Positions 18,304 to 27,193 of a stretch of 64,000 nt of DNA are shown piece after piece. Under the pieces are notes generated by a model. That model worked only from the letters and a program-made list of their open reading frames with translations. It was not told the DNA's origin and searched no databases. Positions within the stretch are counted from its first letter, which is position 1, and each line of letters begins with the position of its first letter. The DNA is from Streptomyces sp. NBC_01471 (lineage in GTDB: Bacteria > Actinomycetota > Actinomycetes > Streptomycetales > Streptomycetaceae): positions 7,371,501 to 7,435,500 of the forward strand of contig NZ_CP109450.1 in assembly GCF_041438865.1 (NCBI RefSeq), in the 5' to 3' direction. The translations under genes and the position numbers were made by a program.

Positions 18304-21252
18304 TCAGCCGGTCCGGCTCGACCCGGGGTCCGGGCGGGTCGCCCGCTCCAGCTCAAGCAGTACGGAGTAGTAACCGCGCCCCGTCGCCCGGTCCATACCG
18401 ACCTCGCACATCCGGTTCGCCGAGAGGTACGCGTCGAAGCGCCGGGAGTTGACCTCGGCCGCCTCCGGAGCCGTCGCGGCGGCGGTGAGCTCCTTGTGGA
18501 GCATCCCGCGGTCCCCCGCGAAGGCGCAGCAGCCGAGGGTGTCGGGGACGACGACCTCCTCGGCACAGGACTCGGCGACGGCCCTCAACTGCGGTTCGTC
18601 GCCCAGGTGCTGCATGGAACAGGTGGGGTGGAGCACGGCGGAGCCGGTCTTGCGGAGCACGGTCAGGCGGGGGAGCAGCTCGTCCGCAGCCCAGACGACT
18701 GAGTCGACGATCCTCAGCTCGCGGTGCAGCGCACGGTTGTCGTCCGTGAGGTAGGGGACCACCTCGTGGGCGATGCCCAGGGTGCAGGACGACGCGTCCA
18801 CGATCAGCGGGTACTTGCCGCCGCCGGTCCAGCCCCAGGCGGCCTCGACGATGCGGTTGGCCATCACGGTGTTGCCCTCGTCGTACCCCTTGGAGTGCCA
18901 GATCGTCGCGCAGCAGGTCCCCGCGACATCGTCCGGGATCCACACGGGCTGTCCGGCCCGCTCGGCGAGGGCCACCACGGCCTGGGGGAGCGACGGCCCC
19001 TGGAATCCGGCCGGTTCACCGAAGATCCGGTTGACGCACGCCGGGTAGTAGACGGCGGTCGATGCCTTGCGGGAGGTAGGCGGGAGCCTGCGGGCCGCCG
19101 CGCCCGGGATCTCCGGCAGCCACTCCGGTACCAGGTCGGGGCGGACGGCCCTGCGGGCGAGGCCCGTGACGGACTCCAGGAGCCGGTCGCTGATCCGGTC
19201 CGCCGCGCCGACCGCGAGCCGCGCCGCTGCCTCGACCGTCCTGAAGTTCCGTGCGGTCAGCGCGGCCATCCGCTCCTCGCGCGGGGAGTGCCGCCGGTGG
19301 CGGAAGTCCTTCATCATCGCGCCGGTGTCGATCCCCACCGGGCAGGCGAGCTTGCAGGTGGAGTCACCCGCACAGGTGTCCACCGCGTCATATCCGTAGG
19401 CGTCCAGCAGAGCGGCCTCGACGGGGGACCCGGGGGACTGGCGCATCATCTCGCGGCGCAGCACGATCCGCTGACGGGGAGTTGTCGTCAGATCGTGGCT
19501 GGGACACGTGGGTTCACAGAATCCGCACTCGATGCAGGGGTCGGCGATCAGTTCCACCCCGGGGATGGTCTTGAGCCCGCGCAGGTGGGCCTCGGGGTCC
19601 CGGTCCAGCACGATGCGGGGGGCGAGCACTCCGCCGGGGTCGATGATCTGCTTGATCCGCCACATCAACTCCGTGGCCCGCGGCCCCCATTCGAGCTCCA
19701 GGAAGGGTGCGATGTTCCGGCCGGTGGCGTGCTCGGCCTTGAGCGAGCCGTCGAAGCGCTCGACCGTCAGCCGGCAGAACTCGTCCATGAAGGCGGCATA
19801 GCGTGCGACGTCCGCGGGCAGCCCCGCGTCGAACGCGAGCAGGAAGTGCAGATTGCCGTGGGCCGCGTGACCGGCCACGGCGGCGTCGAAGCCGTGCCGG
19901 GTCTGCAGTTCGAGCAGCGCCGTGCAGGCGTCGGCGAGCTTCGACGGCGGTACGGCGAAGTCCTCGGTGATCAGCGTCGTGCCGGACGGACGGGCACCGC
20001 CGACCGCGGTGACGAAGGCCTTGCGTGCCTTCCAGTACCCGGCGATGGTCTGCGGGTCGCGGGTGAACGCGTTGGTGACCGAGGCGACGGGCGCCACCAG
20101 ATCCAGCCCGGCGACGGCCTCGGCCGCCACCCGCTCGTACGCCTGCCTGCCCGCGTCGTCCGGCGCGCGGAACTCGACCAGCAGCGCCGTCGTCTCCTTG
20201 GGCAGCGCGGCCCAGTCGGCAGGGACCCCCGCCACACTGACCGAGGCGCGCAGGGTGTTGCCGTCCATCAGCTCGACCGCCAGGGCGCCGGCCTCGTTGA
20301 AGACCGGGACCGCCGCGGCCGCCGCCCGCAGGGTCGGGAAGAAGAGCAGTGCCGAGGAGAGCTTGCGGTCCAGCGGCAGGGTGTCGAAGACGACCTCGGA
20401 GATGAAGCCGAAGGTGCCCTCGGAACCGACCATCAGCCCGCGCAGGATCTCGACGGGGGTGGCGCCGTCCAGGAAGGCGTCCAGCCGGTAGCCGTTGGTG
20501 TTCTTGATCTCGTACTTGGCCCGGATCCGGGCGGTCAGCTCCGGGTCCGCCTCGATCTCCGCCTTGACCGCGAGCAGCCCCGCGCACAGGCCGGGCTCGG
20601 CGGCGGCGAGAGCGCCGTCGGCGGCCGGGTCGGCGGTGTCGACCACGGTGCCGCCCGGCAGCACGAAGGTCAGTGAGGCGAGCGTGCGGTACGAGTTGCG
20701 GGTGGTGCCCGCCGTCATGCCGGAGGCGTTGTTGGCGACGACTCCGCCGAGGGTGCAGGCGATGGCGCTGGCCGGGTCGGGGCCCAGGACGCGGCCGTGC
20801 CGGGCGAGCGTCGCATTGGCGCGGACGACGGTGGTGCCCGGCCGGATGCGGGCGCGTGCGCCGTCGTCCATGACCTCGACGCCGGACCAGTGACGGCGGA
20901 CGTCGACGAGGATGTCCTCGCCCTGCGCCTGTCCGTTGAGCGAGGTGCCCGCCGCCCGGAAGACGACCTGGCGGCCGTTGTCCTTCGCGTAGGAGAGCAC
21001 GGCCGAGATGTCGCCCATGGTCTCGGCGACCACCACGACCTGGGGAACGAAGCGGTACGGGCTGGCGTCGGACGCGTACCGCACGAGGTCGGAGACCTTC
21101 GAGAGGACCTTCTCCTCGCCCAGCAGCGCGACCAGATCGCCGCGCAGCGGCTCGGGCGTACCGGCCGACCGGGTGCCGGACACCCGGTCGGGTGCCGGCG
21201 TCCTCTTCGTACGCGGCCGGAGAGCGCCGGGCTTCGGGTCGAGCAGCGGCAT
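18304..21252 (-). CDS. FAD-linked oxidase / Fe-S fusion, D-lactate dehydrogenase-like
   Basis: 982 residues. The FAD-binding domain of the VAO type lies at about 55-230 (FRAAGTSLNGQAQG, LGGVVANNASGM, FVLPGGTVVDTAD). The FAD-oxidase C-domain runs to about 540 (GHAAHGNLHF, IDPGGVLAPR). A ferredoxin-like part has CIECGFCEPTCP near 571 and CAGDSTCKLACPVG near 624. Two CCG-type cysteine regions follow (GTCCATIWHSKG near 776, LGCCAFAGDRG near 910). This fused order is known from quinone-linked D-lactate or D-2-hydroxyacid dehydrogenases acting at the membrane. A clear GAGGAG precedes the ATG. The MarR gene lies 80 bases upstream in the same direction and may control it. Exact hydroxyacid unknown. 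Confidence 0.88.
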   Translation of the reverse strand: MPLLDPKPGALRPRTKRTPAPDRVSGTRSAGTPEPLRGDLVALLGEEKVLSKVSDLVRYASDASPYRFVPQVVVVAETMGDISAVLSYAKDNGRQVVFRAAGTSLNGQAQGEDILVDVRRHWSGVEVMDDGARARIRPGTTVVRANATLARHGRVLGPDPASAIACTLGGVVANNASGMTAGTTRNSYRTLASLTFVLPGGTVVDTADPAADGALAAAEPGLCAGLLAVKAEIEADPELTARIRAKYEIKNTNGYRLDAFLDGATPVEILRGLMVGSEGTFGFISEVVFDTLPLDRKLSSALLFFPTLRAAAAAVPVFNEAGALAVELMDGNTLRASVSVAGVPADWAALPKETTALLVEFRAPDDAGRQAYERVAAEAVAGLDLVAPVASVTNAFTRDPQTIAGYWKARKAFVTAVGGARPSGTTLITEDFAVPPSKLADACTALLELQTRHGFDAAVAGHAAHGNLHFLLAFDAGLPADVARYAAFMDEFCRLTVERFDGSLKAEHATGRNIAPFLELEWGPRATELMWRIKQIIDPGGVLAPRIVLDRDPEAHLRGLKTIPGVELIADPCIECGFCEPTCPSHDLTTTPRQRIVLRREMMRQSPGSPVEAALLDAYGYDAVDTCAGDSTCKLACPVGIDTGAMMKDFRHRRHSPREERMAALTARNFRTVEAAARLAVGAADRISDRLLESVTGLARRAVRPDLVPEWLPEIPGAAARRLPPTSRKASTAVYYPACVNRIFGEPAGFQGPSLPQAVVALAERAGQPVWIPDDVAGTCCATIWHSKGYDEGNTVMANRIVEAAWGWTGGGKYPLIVDASSCTLGIAHEVVPYLTDDNRALHRELRIVDSVVWAADELLPRLTVLRKTGSAVLHPTCSMQHLGDEPQLRAVAESCAEEVVVPDTLGCCAFAGDRGMLHKELTAAATAPEAAEVNSRRFDAYLSANRMCEVGMDRATGRGYYSVLLELERATRPDPGSSRTG

Positions 21253-21332
21253 GGGGGAGTCTCCTCGGCTGGACGGCTGGAGAGGTGTACGGACGGAGGG
21301 CCGGGACCGGTGCAGGGGCGGGCGCGAAGCGG

Positions 21333-21791
21333 TCAGAGGTGGTGGTCGCCGCTGCCGCCGTCCAGCAGGGTGGACAGCAGCTCGCCGAGCACTTCGCGCT
21401 GGTCGGCGGCCAGTGGGGCAAGGATCTCCTCCGCGGCCCGGCGCCGCGCGTCACGCAGGGCCCGCAGGGTGGCCCGGCCGCTGTCCGTCAGCTCGATCCG
21501 TACCACCCGGCGGTTGTTCGGATCGGGCACCCGGCGGACGCTGCCGCCCTCCTCCAGCGCGTCGACGAGGCTGGTGACCGCGCGCGGCACCACTTCGAGC
21601 CGCTGGGCCAGGTCGGCCATGCGCGGTGGTTCGGGGCAGTGCGCGACCGTACGCAGCAGACGGGACTGCGCGGGGGTGATGCCGACCGGCTCCAGGTGCT
21701 GCTTGTGGATCCGGTGGAGCCTGCGCGTCAGCCGGAGGAGCTGCTCGGCCAGCAGGCCGTCGGTGTCGGGAACACCGGGGGGTGATGACAT
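21333..21791 (-). CDS. MarR-family transcriptional regulator
   Basis: 152 residues with the MarR winged helix: GITPAQSRLLRTVAH, the recognition region MADLAQRLEVVPRAVTSLVD, and the wing LEEGGSVRRVPDPNNRRVVR. The start is taken at the ATG 21791; an earlier ATG would run into the divergent promoter. It is divergent from an ABC exporter gene and upstream of the dehydrogenase gene, so it may repress either or both. The A+T-rich 21790-21850 interval is the likely binding region. Confidence 0.9.
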   Translation of the reverse strand: MSSPPGVPDTDGLLAEQLLRLTRRLHRIHKQHLEPVGITPAQSRLLRTVAHCPEPPRMADLAQRLEVVPRAVTSLVDALEEGGSVRRVPDPNNRRVVRIELTDSGRATLRALRDARRRAAEEILAPLAADQREVLGELLSTLLDGGSGDHHL

Positions 21792-21818
21792 GGGGGAACA
21801 ATAACAGGACCATGTACA

Positions 21819-21848
21819 TTGTGAGCATAGGTAACAGTGCATTATGCT
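21819..21848 (+). promoter_or_regulatory. housekeeping-type promoter of the ABC exporter gene
   Basis: TTGTGA and TATGCT separated by 18 bases, in the only A+T-rich stretch between the divergent marR and exporter genes. The predicted start leaves a leader of about 120 bases that contains a repeat array. Confidence 0.5.
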
Positions 21849-21890
21849 CTACGAGCCCACGACCGACTCACCGTCGAGTCACAGCCCGAT

Positions 21891-21970
21891 CGCTGCCGAA
21901 TCCCTGCCGAACCGCTGTCGAATGTCTGCCGAATCCCTGCCGCGCGAATCCCTGTCGAGTCACTGCCGAA
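21891..21970 (+). repeat. degenerate 10-12 bp repeats in the exporter leader
   Basis: About seven copies of a unit close to CTGCCGAATC (variants CTGTCGAATG, CTGCCGAACC, CTGTCGAGTC) run from the predicted transcription start region to the ribosome-binding site. The copies are direct, not inverted. Confidence 0.7.
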
Positions 21971-21977
21971 GGAGCTC

Positions 21978-23780
21978 ATGAAACCCGACCGCCCCGATTG
22001 GACGCCCCCGCCCCGAGGGGCCGGGCAGCCGCCCCCCGAAGCGCGGCGCATCATCCGGCTCTTCCGCCCCTACCGCGCGCGCCTGGCGCTCGTCGGACTG
22101 CTGGTCTGCGCCTCGTCGCTGGTCTCGGTCGCCTCGCCGTTCATGCTGCGGGCGATCCTCGACACCGCGATCCCGCAGGGCCGTACCGGTCTGCTGAGCC
22201 TGCTGGCCCTGGGCATGATCGCCACCGCCGTCGTGAACAGCGTCTTCGGAGTGCTCCAGACCCTCATCTCGACCACGGTCGGCCAGCGCGTCATGCACGA
22301 TCTGCGCACCGCCGTCTACGCCCAGCTCCAGCGGATGCCGCTCGCCTTCTTCACCCGGACACGTACCGGCGAGGTCCAGTCCCGCATCGCGAACGACATC
22401 GGCGGTATGCAGGCGACGGTCACCTCCACCGCCACCTCCCTCGTCTCCAACCTGACGGCCGTCATCGCCACGGTCGTCGCCATGGTCGCGCTCGACTGGC
22501 GGCTGACGATCGTGTCGCTCCTGCTGCTCCCGGTGTTCGTCTGGATCAGCCGCCGGGTCGGCCGCGAGCGCAAGAGGATCACCACGGAGCGGCAGAAGCA
22601 GATGGCGGTGATGGCCGCCACGGTCACCGAGTCGCTGTCGGTCAGCGGCATCCTGCTCGGGCGCACCATGGGCCGCTCCGAGTCGCTCACGCAGGGTTTC
22701 GCCACGGAGTCCGAGCGGCTCGTCGACCTCGAAGTGCGCTCCAGCATGGCCGGGCGGTGGCGGATGTCGACCATCGGCATCGTGATGGCCGCGATGCCGG
22801 CCGTCATCTACTGGGCGGCGGGTCTGGCGCTCCAGGAAGGCGGCCCCCAGGTCTCCATCGGTACGCTCGTCGCGTTCGTCTCGCTCCAGCAGGGCCTCTT
22901 CCGCCCGGCGGTCAGCCTCCTCTCGACCGGTGTGGACATGCAGACGTCGATCGCCCTTTTCCAGCGGATCTTCGAGTATCTGGACCTGCCGGTGGACATC
23001 ACGGAACCTGAGAGTCCGGTCGCGCTGGACGAGGTCCGTGGTGAAGTGCGCTTCCAGCACGTCGATTTCGGCTACGACGAGAAGAGCGGCCCCACCCTGG
23101 AGGGCATCGACATCGCGGTGCCAGCGGGCGGCAGCCTGGCGGTCGTCGGCCCCACCGGTTCGGGCAAGTCCACCCTCAGTTATCTGGTGCCCCGGCTGTA
23201 CGACGTGACCGGCGGAAAGGTCACGCTGGACGGTGTCGACGTACGCGACCTCGACTTCGCCACCCTGGCGCGGGCCGTGGGCGTCGTCTCGCAGGAGACG
23301 TACCTCTTCCACGCGTCGGTCGCCGACAACCTGCGCTTCGCCAAGCCGGACGCCACCGACGCCCAGCTCGAAGAGGCGGCCAGGGCCGCACAGATCCACG
23401 AGCACATCGCTTCGCTGCCCGACGGGTACCGGACCCTGGTCGGCGAGCGCGGTTACCGCTTCTCGGGCGGGGAGAAACAGCGCCTGGCCCTGGCCCGGAC
23501 GATCCTGCGCGACCCGCCGGTCCTGATCCTCGACGAGGCGACCAGCGCCCTGGACACCCGCACCGAACACGCGGTGCAGCAGGCCATCGACGGACTGTCG
23601 GCGGGCCGCACCACCATCACCATCGCGCACCGGCTCTCCACGGTCAGGGACGCCGACCAGATCGTGGTGCTGGACGGCGGCCGGGTCGCCGAGCGCGGCA
23701 CGCATGACGAGCTGCTCGGTCTGGACGGCCGGTACGCCGCACTGGTCCGCCGGGACGGCGAACTGGCCCCGACCGTGTGA
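21978..23780 (+). CDS. ABC exporter, transmembrane plus ATPase (600 aa)
   Basis: 600 residues. Six hydrophobic helices in the first 320 residues are followed by a complete ATPase domain: Walker A VGPTGSGKST, Q-loop VSQETYLF, signature FSGGEKQRLALARTI, Walker B VLILDEATSALD, H-loop IAHRLST. A homodimeric multidrug-type exporter is the simplest reading. The ATG follows AAGGAG closely. It is divergent from the MarR gene, an arrangement typical of a ligand-responsive efflux pump, and is followed by a long hairpin. Substrate unknown. Confidence 0.92.
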   Translation: MKPDRPDWTPPPRGAGQPPPEARRIIRLFRPYRARLALVGLLVCASSLVSVASPFMLRAILDTAIPQGRTGLLSLLALGMIATAVVNSVFGVLQTLISTTVGQRVMHDLRTAVYAQLQRMPLAFFTRTRTGEVQSRIANDIGGMQATVTSTATSLVSNLTAVIATVVAMVALDWRLTIVSLLLLPVFVWISRRVGRERKRITTERQKQMAVMAATVTESLSVSGILLGRTMGRSESLTQGFATESERLVDLEVRSSMAGRWRMSTIGIVMAAMPAVIYWAAGLALQEGGPQVSIGTLVAFVSLQQGLFRPAVSLLSTGVDMQTSIALFQRIFEYLDLPVDITEPESPVALDEVRGEVRFQHVDFGYDEKSGPTLEGIDIAVPAGGSLAVVGPTGSGKSTLSYLVPRLYDVTGGKVTLDGVDVRDLDFATLARAVGVVSQETYLFHASVADNLRFAKPDATDAQLEEAARAAQIHEHIASLPDGYRTLVGERGYRFSGGEKQRLALARTILRDPPVLILDEATSALDTRTEHAVQQAIDGLSAGRTTITIAHRLSTVRDADQIVVLDGGRVAERGTHDELLGLDGRYAALVRRDGELAPTV

Positions 23781-23840
23781 CGCCCTGTGTCAGGACAATG
23801 GCACGGCGTACCAGGAGTCGGCACGGCACGGGGCACGACA

Positions 23841-23876
23841 GCGCCGCCGCTCCCGTGGGACGGGAAGCGACGGCGC
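23841..23876. terminator. bidirectional hairpin behind the ABC exporter
   Basis: GCGCCGCCGCTCCCGT pairs with ACGGGAAGCGACGGCGC across a GGG loop, with one mismatch and one bulge. It lies between the exporter gene (+) and the 19-residue peptide gene (-). Confidence 0.65.
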
Positions 23877-23891
23877 CGGTCGGGACGAGCG

Positions 23892-23951
23892 TCAGACGAG
23901 CCACCCCACGAAGTGGACGATGCCGGCAAGCAGGTCGGTGAGGAAGTTCAT
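23892..23951 (-). CDS. 19-residue hydrophobic peptide
   Basis: ATG at 23951, stop at 23892, product MNFLTDLLAGIVHFVGWLV. A good ribosome-binding site (AAGGAG, about 10-12 bases upstream) supports translation. The peptide is almost entirely hydrophobic, with one Asp and one His and no basic residue, and could form a single amphipathic or membrane helix. No toxin-antitoxin partner is apparent. Its 5' region carries an octamer repeat. The function is unknown; a membrane-active or signalling peptide is conceivable. Confidence rests on the ribosome-binding site and the sensible composition. Confidence 0.55.
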   Translation of the reverse strand: MNFLTDLLAGIVHFVGWLV

Positions 23952-24102
23952 GGTGGTGCGTTCTCCTTGCATGGTTCATCAGTGGGACTGCGCAGTCGCG
24001 GTCTGCAGCCCGTCGCTTGCGCACAGTAAGCGTCGTGCTTCGTGCGGTAGCCGGGCAAGCGAATCCGGTACGACCACACGTTCTGGCGAACACCCGATCC
24101 CC

Positions 24103-24150
24103 TGTTCGTGTGTTCGTGTGTTCGTACTCTCCGTTGTTCGTGCTCTCCGT
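24103..24150. repeat. octamer repeat array TGTTCGTG / CTCTCCGT
   Basis: Six consecutive octamers: TGTTCGTG, TGTTCGTG, TGTTCGTA, CTCTCCGT, TGTTCGTG, CTCTCCGT. An inverted CGAACA occurs at about 24087. It lies between the end of the flavin monooxygenase gene and the 19-residue peptide, upstream of the latter. Confidence 0.75.
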
Positions 24151-24167
24151 GGGACCGGGCTGCCGCG

Positions 24168-25271
24168 TCAGGCCGCCGGCGTGCCGACGGGAACGGGCTC
24201 GCCGGACCGTTCCAGCAGCCGCCGGATGTCCCTGACCGCCGAGCGCCCCGCCCGGTTGGCGCCGATAGTGGAGGCCGAGGGCCCGTAGCCGATCAGATGG
24301 ATCCGCTCGTCCCGGACCGCGCGGGTGCCGTCGAGCTGGATGCCGCCGCCCGGCTCACGGAGCCTTAGGGGTGACAGATGGTCGATGGCGGCCCGGAACC
24401 CGGTGGCCCAGAGGATGCTGTCCGCCGCCACCGTGCGGCCGGTGTCCCAGGCGACCCCGTCCGGTGTGATCCGGTCGAACATGGGCAGCCGGTCGAGAAT
24501 GCCCCGGTCCCGTGCGGCCCGGATCGCGTCGTTCACCGGCAGCCCGGTCACCGAGACGACGCTCTGCGGCGGCAGCCCCCGCCGTACACGCTCCTCGACC
24601 ATCGCGACCGCCCGCCGGCCCCACTCCTCGTTGAACGGCCCGTCCCTGAACACGGGCGGGCGCCGTGTCACCCAGGTCGTCCCGGCGGCGACGTCCGCGA
24701 TCTCCATCAGATGCTGGGTACCGGAGGCCCCACCGCCGACGACCACGACCCGCTGCCCGGCGAACTCCTGCGGGCCGCGGTATCCCGAGGTGTGCAACTG
24801 CCTTCCCCGGAAGGTCTCCTGGCCCGGGTAGTGCGGCCAGAAGGGCCGGTCCCAGGTACCGGTGGCGCTGATCACCGCGCGCGCGGTCCACACACCCTGG
24901 GACGTCTCGACGCGCAGCCGCCCGCCGTCGCCCTCGCGTACCGCGGTGACCTCGACGGGCCGGCGCACCCGGAGCCCGAAGGCCTCCTCGTACGCCGTGA
25001 AGTACTCACCCACCACCTCGGCCGAGGGCCGGTCCCCGTCGGCGTCCGTCAGCTCCATGCCGGGCAGCGCGTGCATGCCGTGCACCTTGCCGTAGGTCAG
25101 CGACGGCCAGCGGAACTGCCAGGCGCCACCCGGCCGCGGGGCGTGGTCCAGTACGACGAAGTCCCGCCCGGGAACCAGCCCGGTACGCCGCAGGTGATAG
25201 GCGCCGGCCAGGCCCGCCTGTCCGGCGCCGATGACCACCACGTCCACTGCGCGTACCCCGAAGTCATTCAC
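24168..25271 (-). CDS. flavin-containing monooxygenase-like NAD(P)/FAD oxidoreductase
   Basis: 367 residues with two dinucleotide-binding motifs: GAGQAG near residue 16 for FAD and VVVVGGGASGTQ near 178 for NAD(P)H. Between and after them are the family features FRWPSLTYGKVHGM and ILWATGFRAAIDHL (the ATG motif). The group includes Trk-type and small-molecule flavin monooxygenases that oxygenate N, S or C atoms; the substrate cannot be read from sequence. It is divergent from yjbQ. A start at 25271 is used; a start a few codons in (near VDVVVIGAG) is also possible. Confidence 0.85.
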   Translation of the reverse strand: MNDFGVRAVDVVVIGAGQAGLAGAYHLRRTGLVPGRDFVVLDHAPRPGGAWQFRWPSLTYGKVHGMHALPGMELTDADGDRPSAEVVGEYFTAYEEAFGLRVRRPVEVTAVREGDGGRLRVETSQGVWTARAVISATGTWDRPFWPHYPGQETFRGRQLHTSGYRGPQEFAGQRVVVVGGGASGTQHLMEIADVAAGTTWVTRRPPVFRDGPFNEEWGRRAVAMVEERVRRGLPPQSVVSVTGLPVNDAIRAARDRGILDRLPMFDRITPDGVAWDTGRTVAADSILWATGFRAAIDHLSPLRLREPGGGIQLDGTRAVRDERIHLIGYGPSASTIGANRAGRSAVRDIRRLLERSGEPVPVGTPAA

Positions 25272-25402
25272 GCTTCGTCCAACAGCTCGGGCTTCCGGGA
25301 TCTTCCCGCCCGGGCGGGGGACGGGCAGTGCCGGGACGCCCCCCCCGAACAGGCTCCCGCCCGGACAGGCACGCGTGCTCCGTGCGCGGGAGGATGGGAC
25401 AC

Positions 25403-25825
25403 ATGTCAGACACCTTCACGACGCGCACCGTGCACATCGCGACCGGCGACCGCGAGACCGTCACCGACCTGACGGGGGAGTGCGAGGACTTCCTCCGCCA
25501 GGCCGCGGCGGGCCGCGACGGCCTGCTCAACGTCTTCGTGCCGCACGCCACGGCGGGTATCGCGATCCTGGAAACCGGCGCGGGCAGCGACGACGACCTC
25601 CTCGCGGCCCTCCACGAACTGCTGCCCGCGGACGACCGCTGGCAGCACCGCCACGGCAGCCCGGGCCACGGCAGGGACCACGTGGTACCGGCTCTGGTGG
25701 CACCGCACGCGACCCTTCCGGTGATCGGCGGGCGGCTGGAACTGGGGACGTGGCAGTCGGTGTGCTTGGTGGACACGAACGTCGACAATGCGGACCGCCG
25801 GGTGCGGCTGAGCTTCCTGGGCTGA
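25403..25825 (+). CDS. yjbQ: YjbQ-family protein (secondary thiamine-phosphate synthase type)
   Basis: 140 residues, the usual length. Family motifs are seen: LLNVFVPHATAGIAILE near residue 45-60, the middle histidines WQHRHGSPGHGRDHV, and PVIGGRLELGTWQSVCLVD at the end. The UPF0047/YjbQ fold is trimeric; some members complement thiamine-phosphate synthase, but the true role is unclear. GGGAGGAT upstream supports the ATG. Monocistronic, divergent from the monooxygenase. Confidence 0.92.
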   Translation: MSDTFTTRTVHIATGDRETVTDLTGECEDFLRQAAAGRDGLLNVFVPHATAGIAILETGAGSDDDLLAALHELLPADDRWQHRHGSPGHGRDHVVPALVAPHATLPVIGGRLELGTWQSVCLVDTNVDNADRRVRLSFLG

Positions 25826-26141
25826 CCAGGATCGCCCCCAGCGGCCGTGCCGCCCAAGTGCTGCCGCCGACATCTCGCGGGCGCCATCTTCTGCCGCGGC
25901 GCGCGACCTCTGGAGCACGTGGCCGAGCACCGTGCCCTGCCACGCAGCGCCGCGTGCGCCGGCGGCACCGCGCATCTGGTTCAGCTCGGTCCGCGCCGTC
26001 ACGCCGGCCGTCATCACACGGCGGATGTGAGATGGATGGCGCCCCCTGATGCCCAGGTGGGTGCCCGGTCACGGCGGGAACGACAGGTATCGCGCGGGGG
26101 CCGTCCGGTGTCCCGGCTGCCAATTCGTAACACGCAGGAGT
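25826..26141. other. spacer before the ugp-like operon
   Basis: About 315 bases of high-GC sequence without a gene or clear hairpin. Composition becomes A+T-rich only near 26140, where the operon control region begins. Confidence 0.4.
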
Positions 26142-26163
26142 GTTCTCTTCTCGTTCACTTTGT
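26142..26163 (+). promoter_or_regulatory. PHO-box-like direct repeat upstream of the ugp-like operon
   Basis: GTTCTCTTCTC followed directly by GTTCACTTTGT: two 11-base units beginning GTTC, the spacing and core of Streptomyces PhoP-binding direct repeats (GTTCACC type). A third, poor unit follows. The genes behind encode a transporter and a glycerophosphodiesterase, plausible phosphate-starvation targets. Recognition by PhoP is inferred. Confidence 0.4.
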
Positions 26164-26233
26164 TGGTATTCCTAGGGCCGATACGGCGCCCAGCCGGGCG
26201 CGTTGTACGGTTCGCCGGAAGGACAACGCTGTC

Positions 26234-27193
26234 TTGACGACCGACTTGACGCAGGACGGCAGAGCGGCCCCGCCGAATCCGGCGACCGCCGGCGAGGCAG
26301 GGCCCCGGGCCCGCGCACGGCGCCGGCGGCGCGAGTACCTGCTGTTCGCCGCCTTCGCCGCCCCGAACTTCTTCTTCCTGCTGGTTTTCGCCTACTGGCC
26401 GGTGATCTACAACGCCTATCTGAGCCTCACCGACTGGGACATGATTTCCTCGTCGTGGCACATGATCGGCCTGGACAACTACACGTCGCTGTTCGCCGAC
26501 CCCGACTTCCGCGGCAGCCTGTGGACGACCGTGCTGTTCGTCGTCGGAATCGTCGCGGGCGGACTGCTACTCGGCCTCGCCACCGCCCTGTTGCTCAACC
26601 AGCGGCTGCGCGGGCGGGACGTCGTGCGGACGCTGGCCTTCGCCCCGTACGTGCTCTCCGGAGCCGCTGTCGGGACCCTGTGGCTGTTCGTCTTCGATCC
26701 CAACTACGGACTGATACGCCCCCTGCTCGCCCCTCTCGGCATGGCGGCGCCGGCGATGATGACCGACTCCAAGTGGGCGCTGTCCGGTCTCGTCCTGGTC
26801 TACCTCTGGAAGAACACCGGCTTCGTGGCCGTCGTCTACCTCGCCGGTCTGCAGGGCTTACCCAGGGACGTGTTCGAGGCGGCGGCGCTGGACGGCGCGG
26901 GAGCGTGGACGCGGCTGCGCCGCATCATCCTGCCGCTGCTCTCGCCCGTCACCTTCTTCCTGCTGGTGACCTGCACCATCACCACCTTCCAGGCGTTCGA
27001 TGTGATCGCCGTGATGACCAACGGCGGCCCCGGCACCTCCACCTCGATCCTGAGCTGGTTCATCTACGACCAGGGCTTCCGCACCTTCGACGCGGGCCGG
27101 GCCTCGGCCTCCGCGATGATCATGTTCGTGGTGCTGCTGCTGATCACTGGATTCCAGGCACGCTTCCTCCAGCGAAAGGTGCACTACCAGTGA
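26234..27193 (+). CDS. ABC sugar/glycerophosphodiester permease, UgpA-like
   Basis: 319 residues from a TTG (LTTDLTQDG), with GGAAGGA about 11 bases upstream. Six membrane segments start near residue 37 (LLFAAFAAPNFFFLLVFAYW), and the permease EAA loop is seen near residue 215 (DVFEAAALDGAGAWTRLRRI). Part of the MalF/UgpA class that forms one half of the membrane channel. The next permease overlaps by GTGA. The presence of a glycerophosphodiesterase in the operon suggests glycerol-3-phosphate or glycerophosphodiesters as substrate. No ATPase gene is present, so a shared ATPase such as MsiK probably energises it. Confidence 0.88.
   Translation: MTTDLTQDGRAAPPNPATAGEAGPRARARRRRREYLLFAAFAAPNFFFLLVFAYWPVIYNAYLSLTDWDMISSSWHMIGLDNYTSLFADPDFRGSLWTTVLFVVGIVAGGLLLGLATALLLNQRLRGRDVVRTLAFAPYVLSGAAVGTLWLFVFDPNYGLIRPLLAPLGMAAPAMMTDSKWALSGLVLVYLWKNTGFVAVVYLAGLQGLPRDVFEAAALDGAGAWTRLRRIILPLLSPVTFFLLVTCTITTFQAFDVIAVMTNGGPGTSTSILSWFIYDQGFRTFDAGRASASAMIMFVVLLLITGFQARFLQRKVHYQ

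Noticed and set aside
18724..20676. 650-residue plus-strand frame opposite the FAD/Fe-S fusion
   Set aside because: Antisense shadow of a gene with clear motifs on the other strand.
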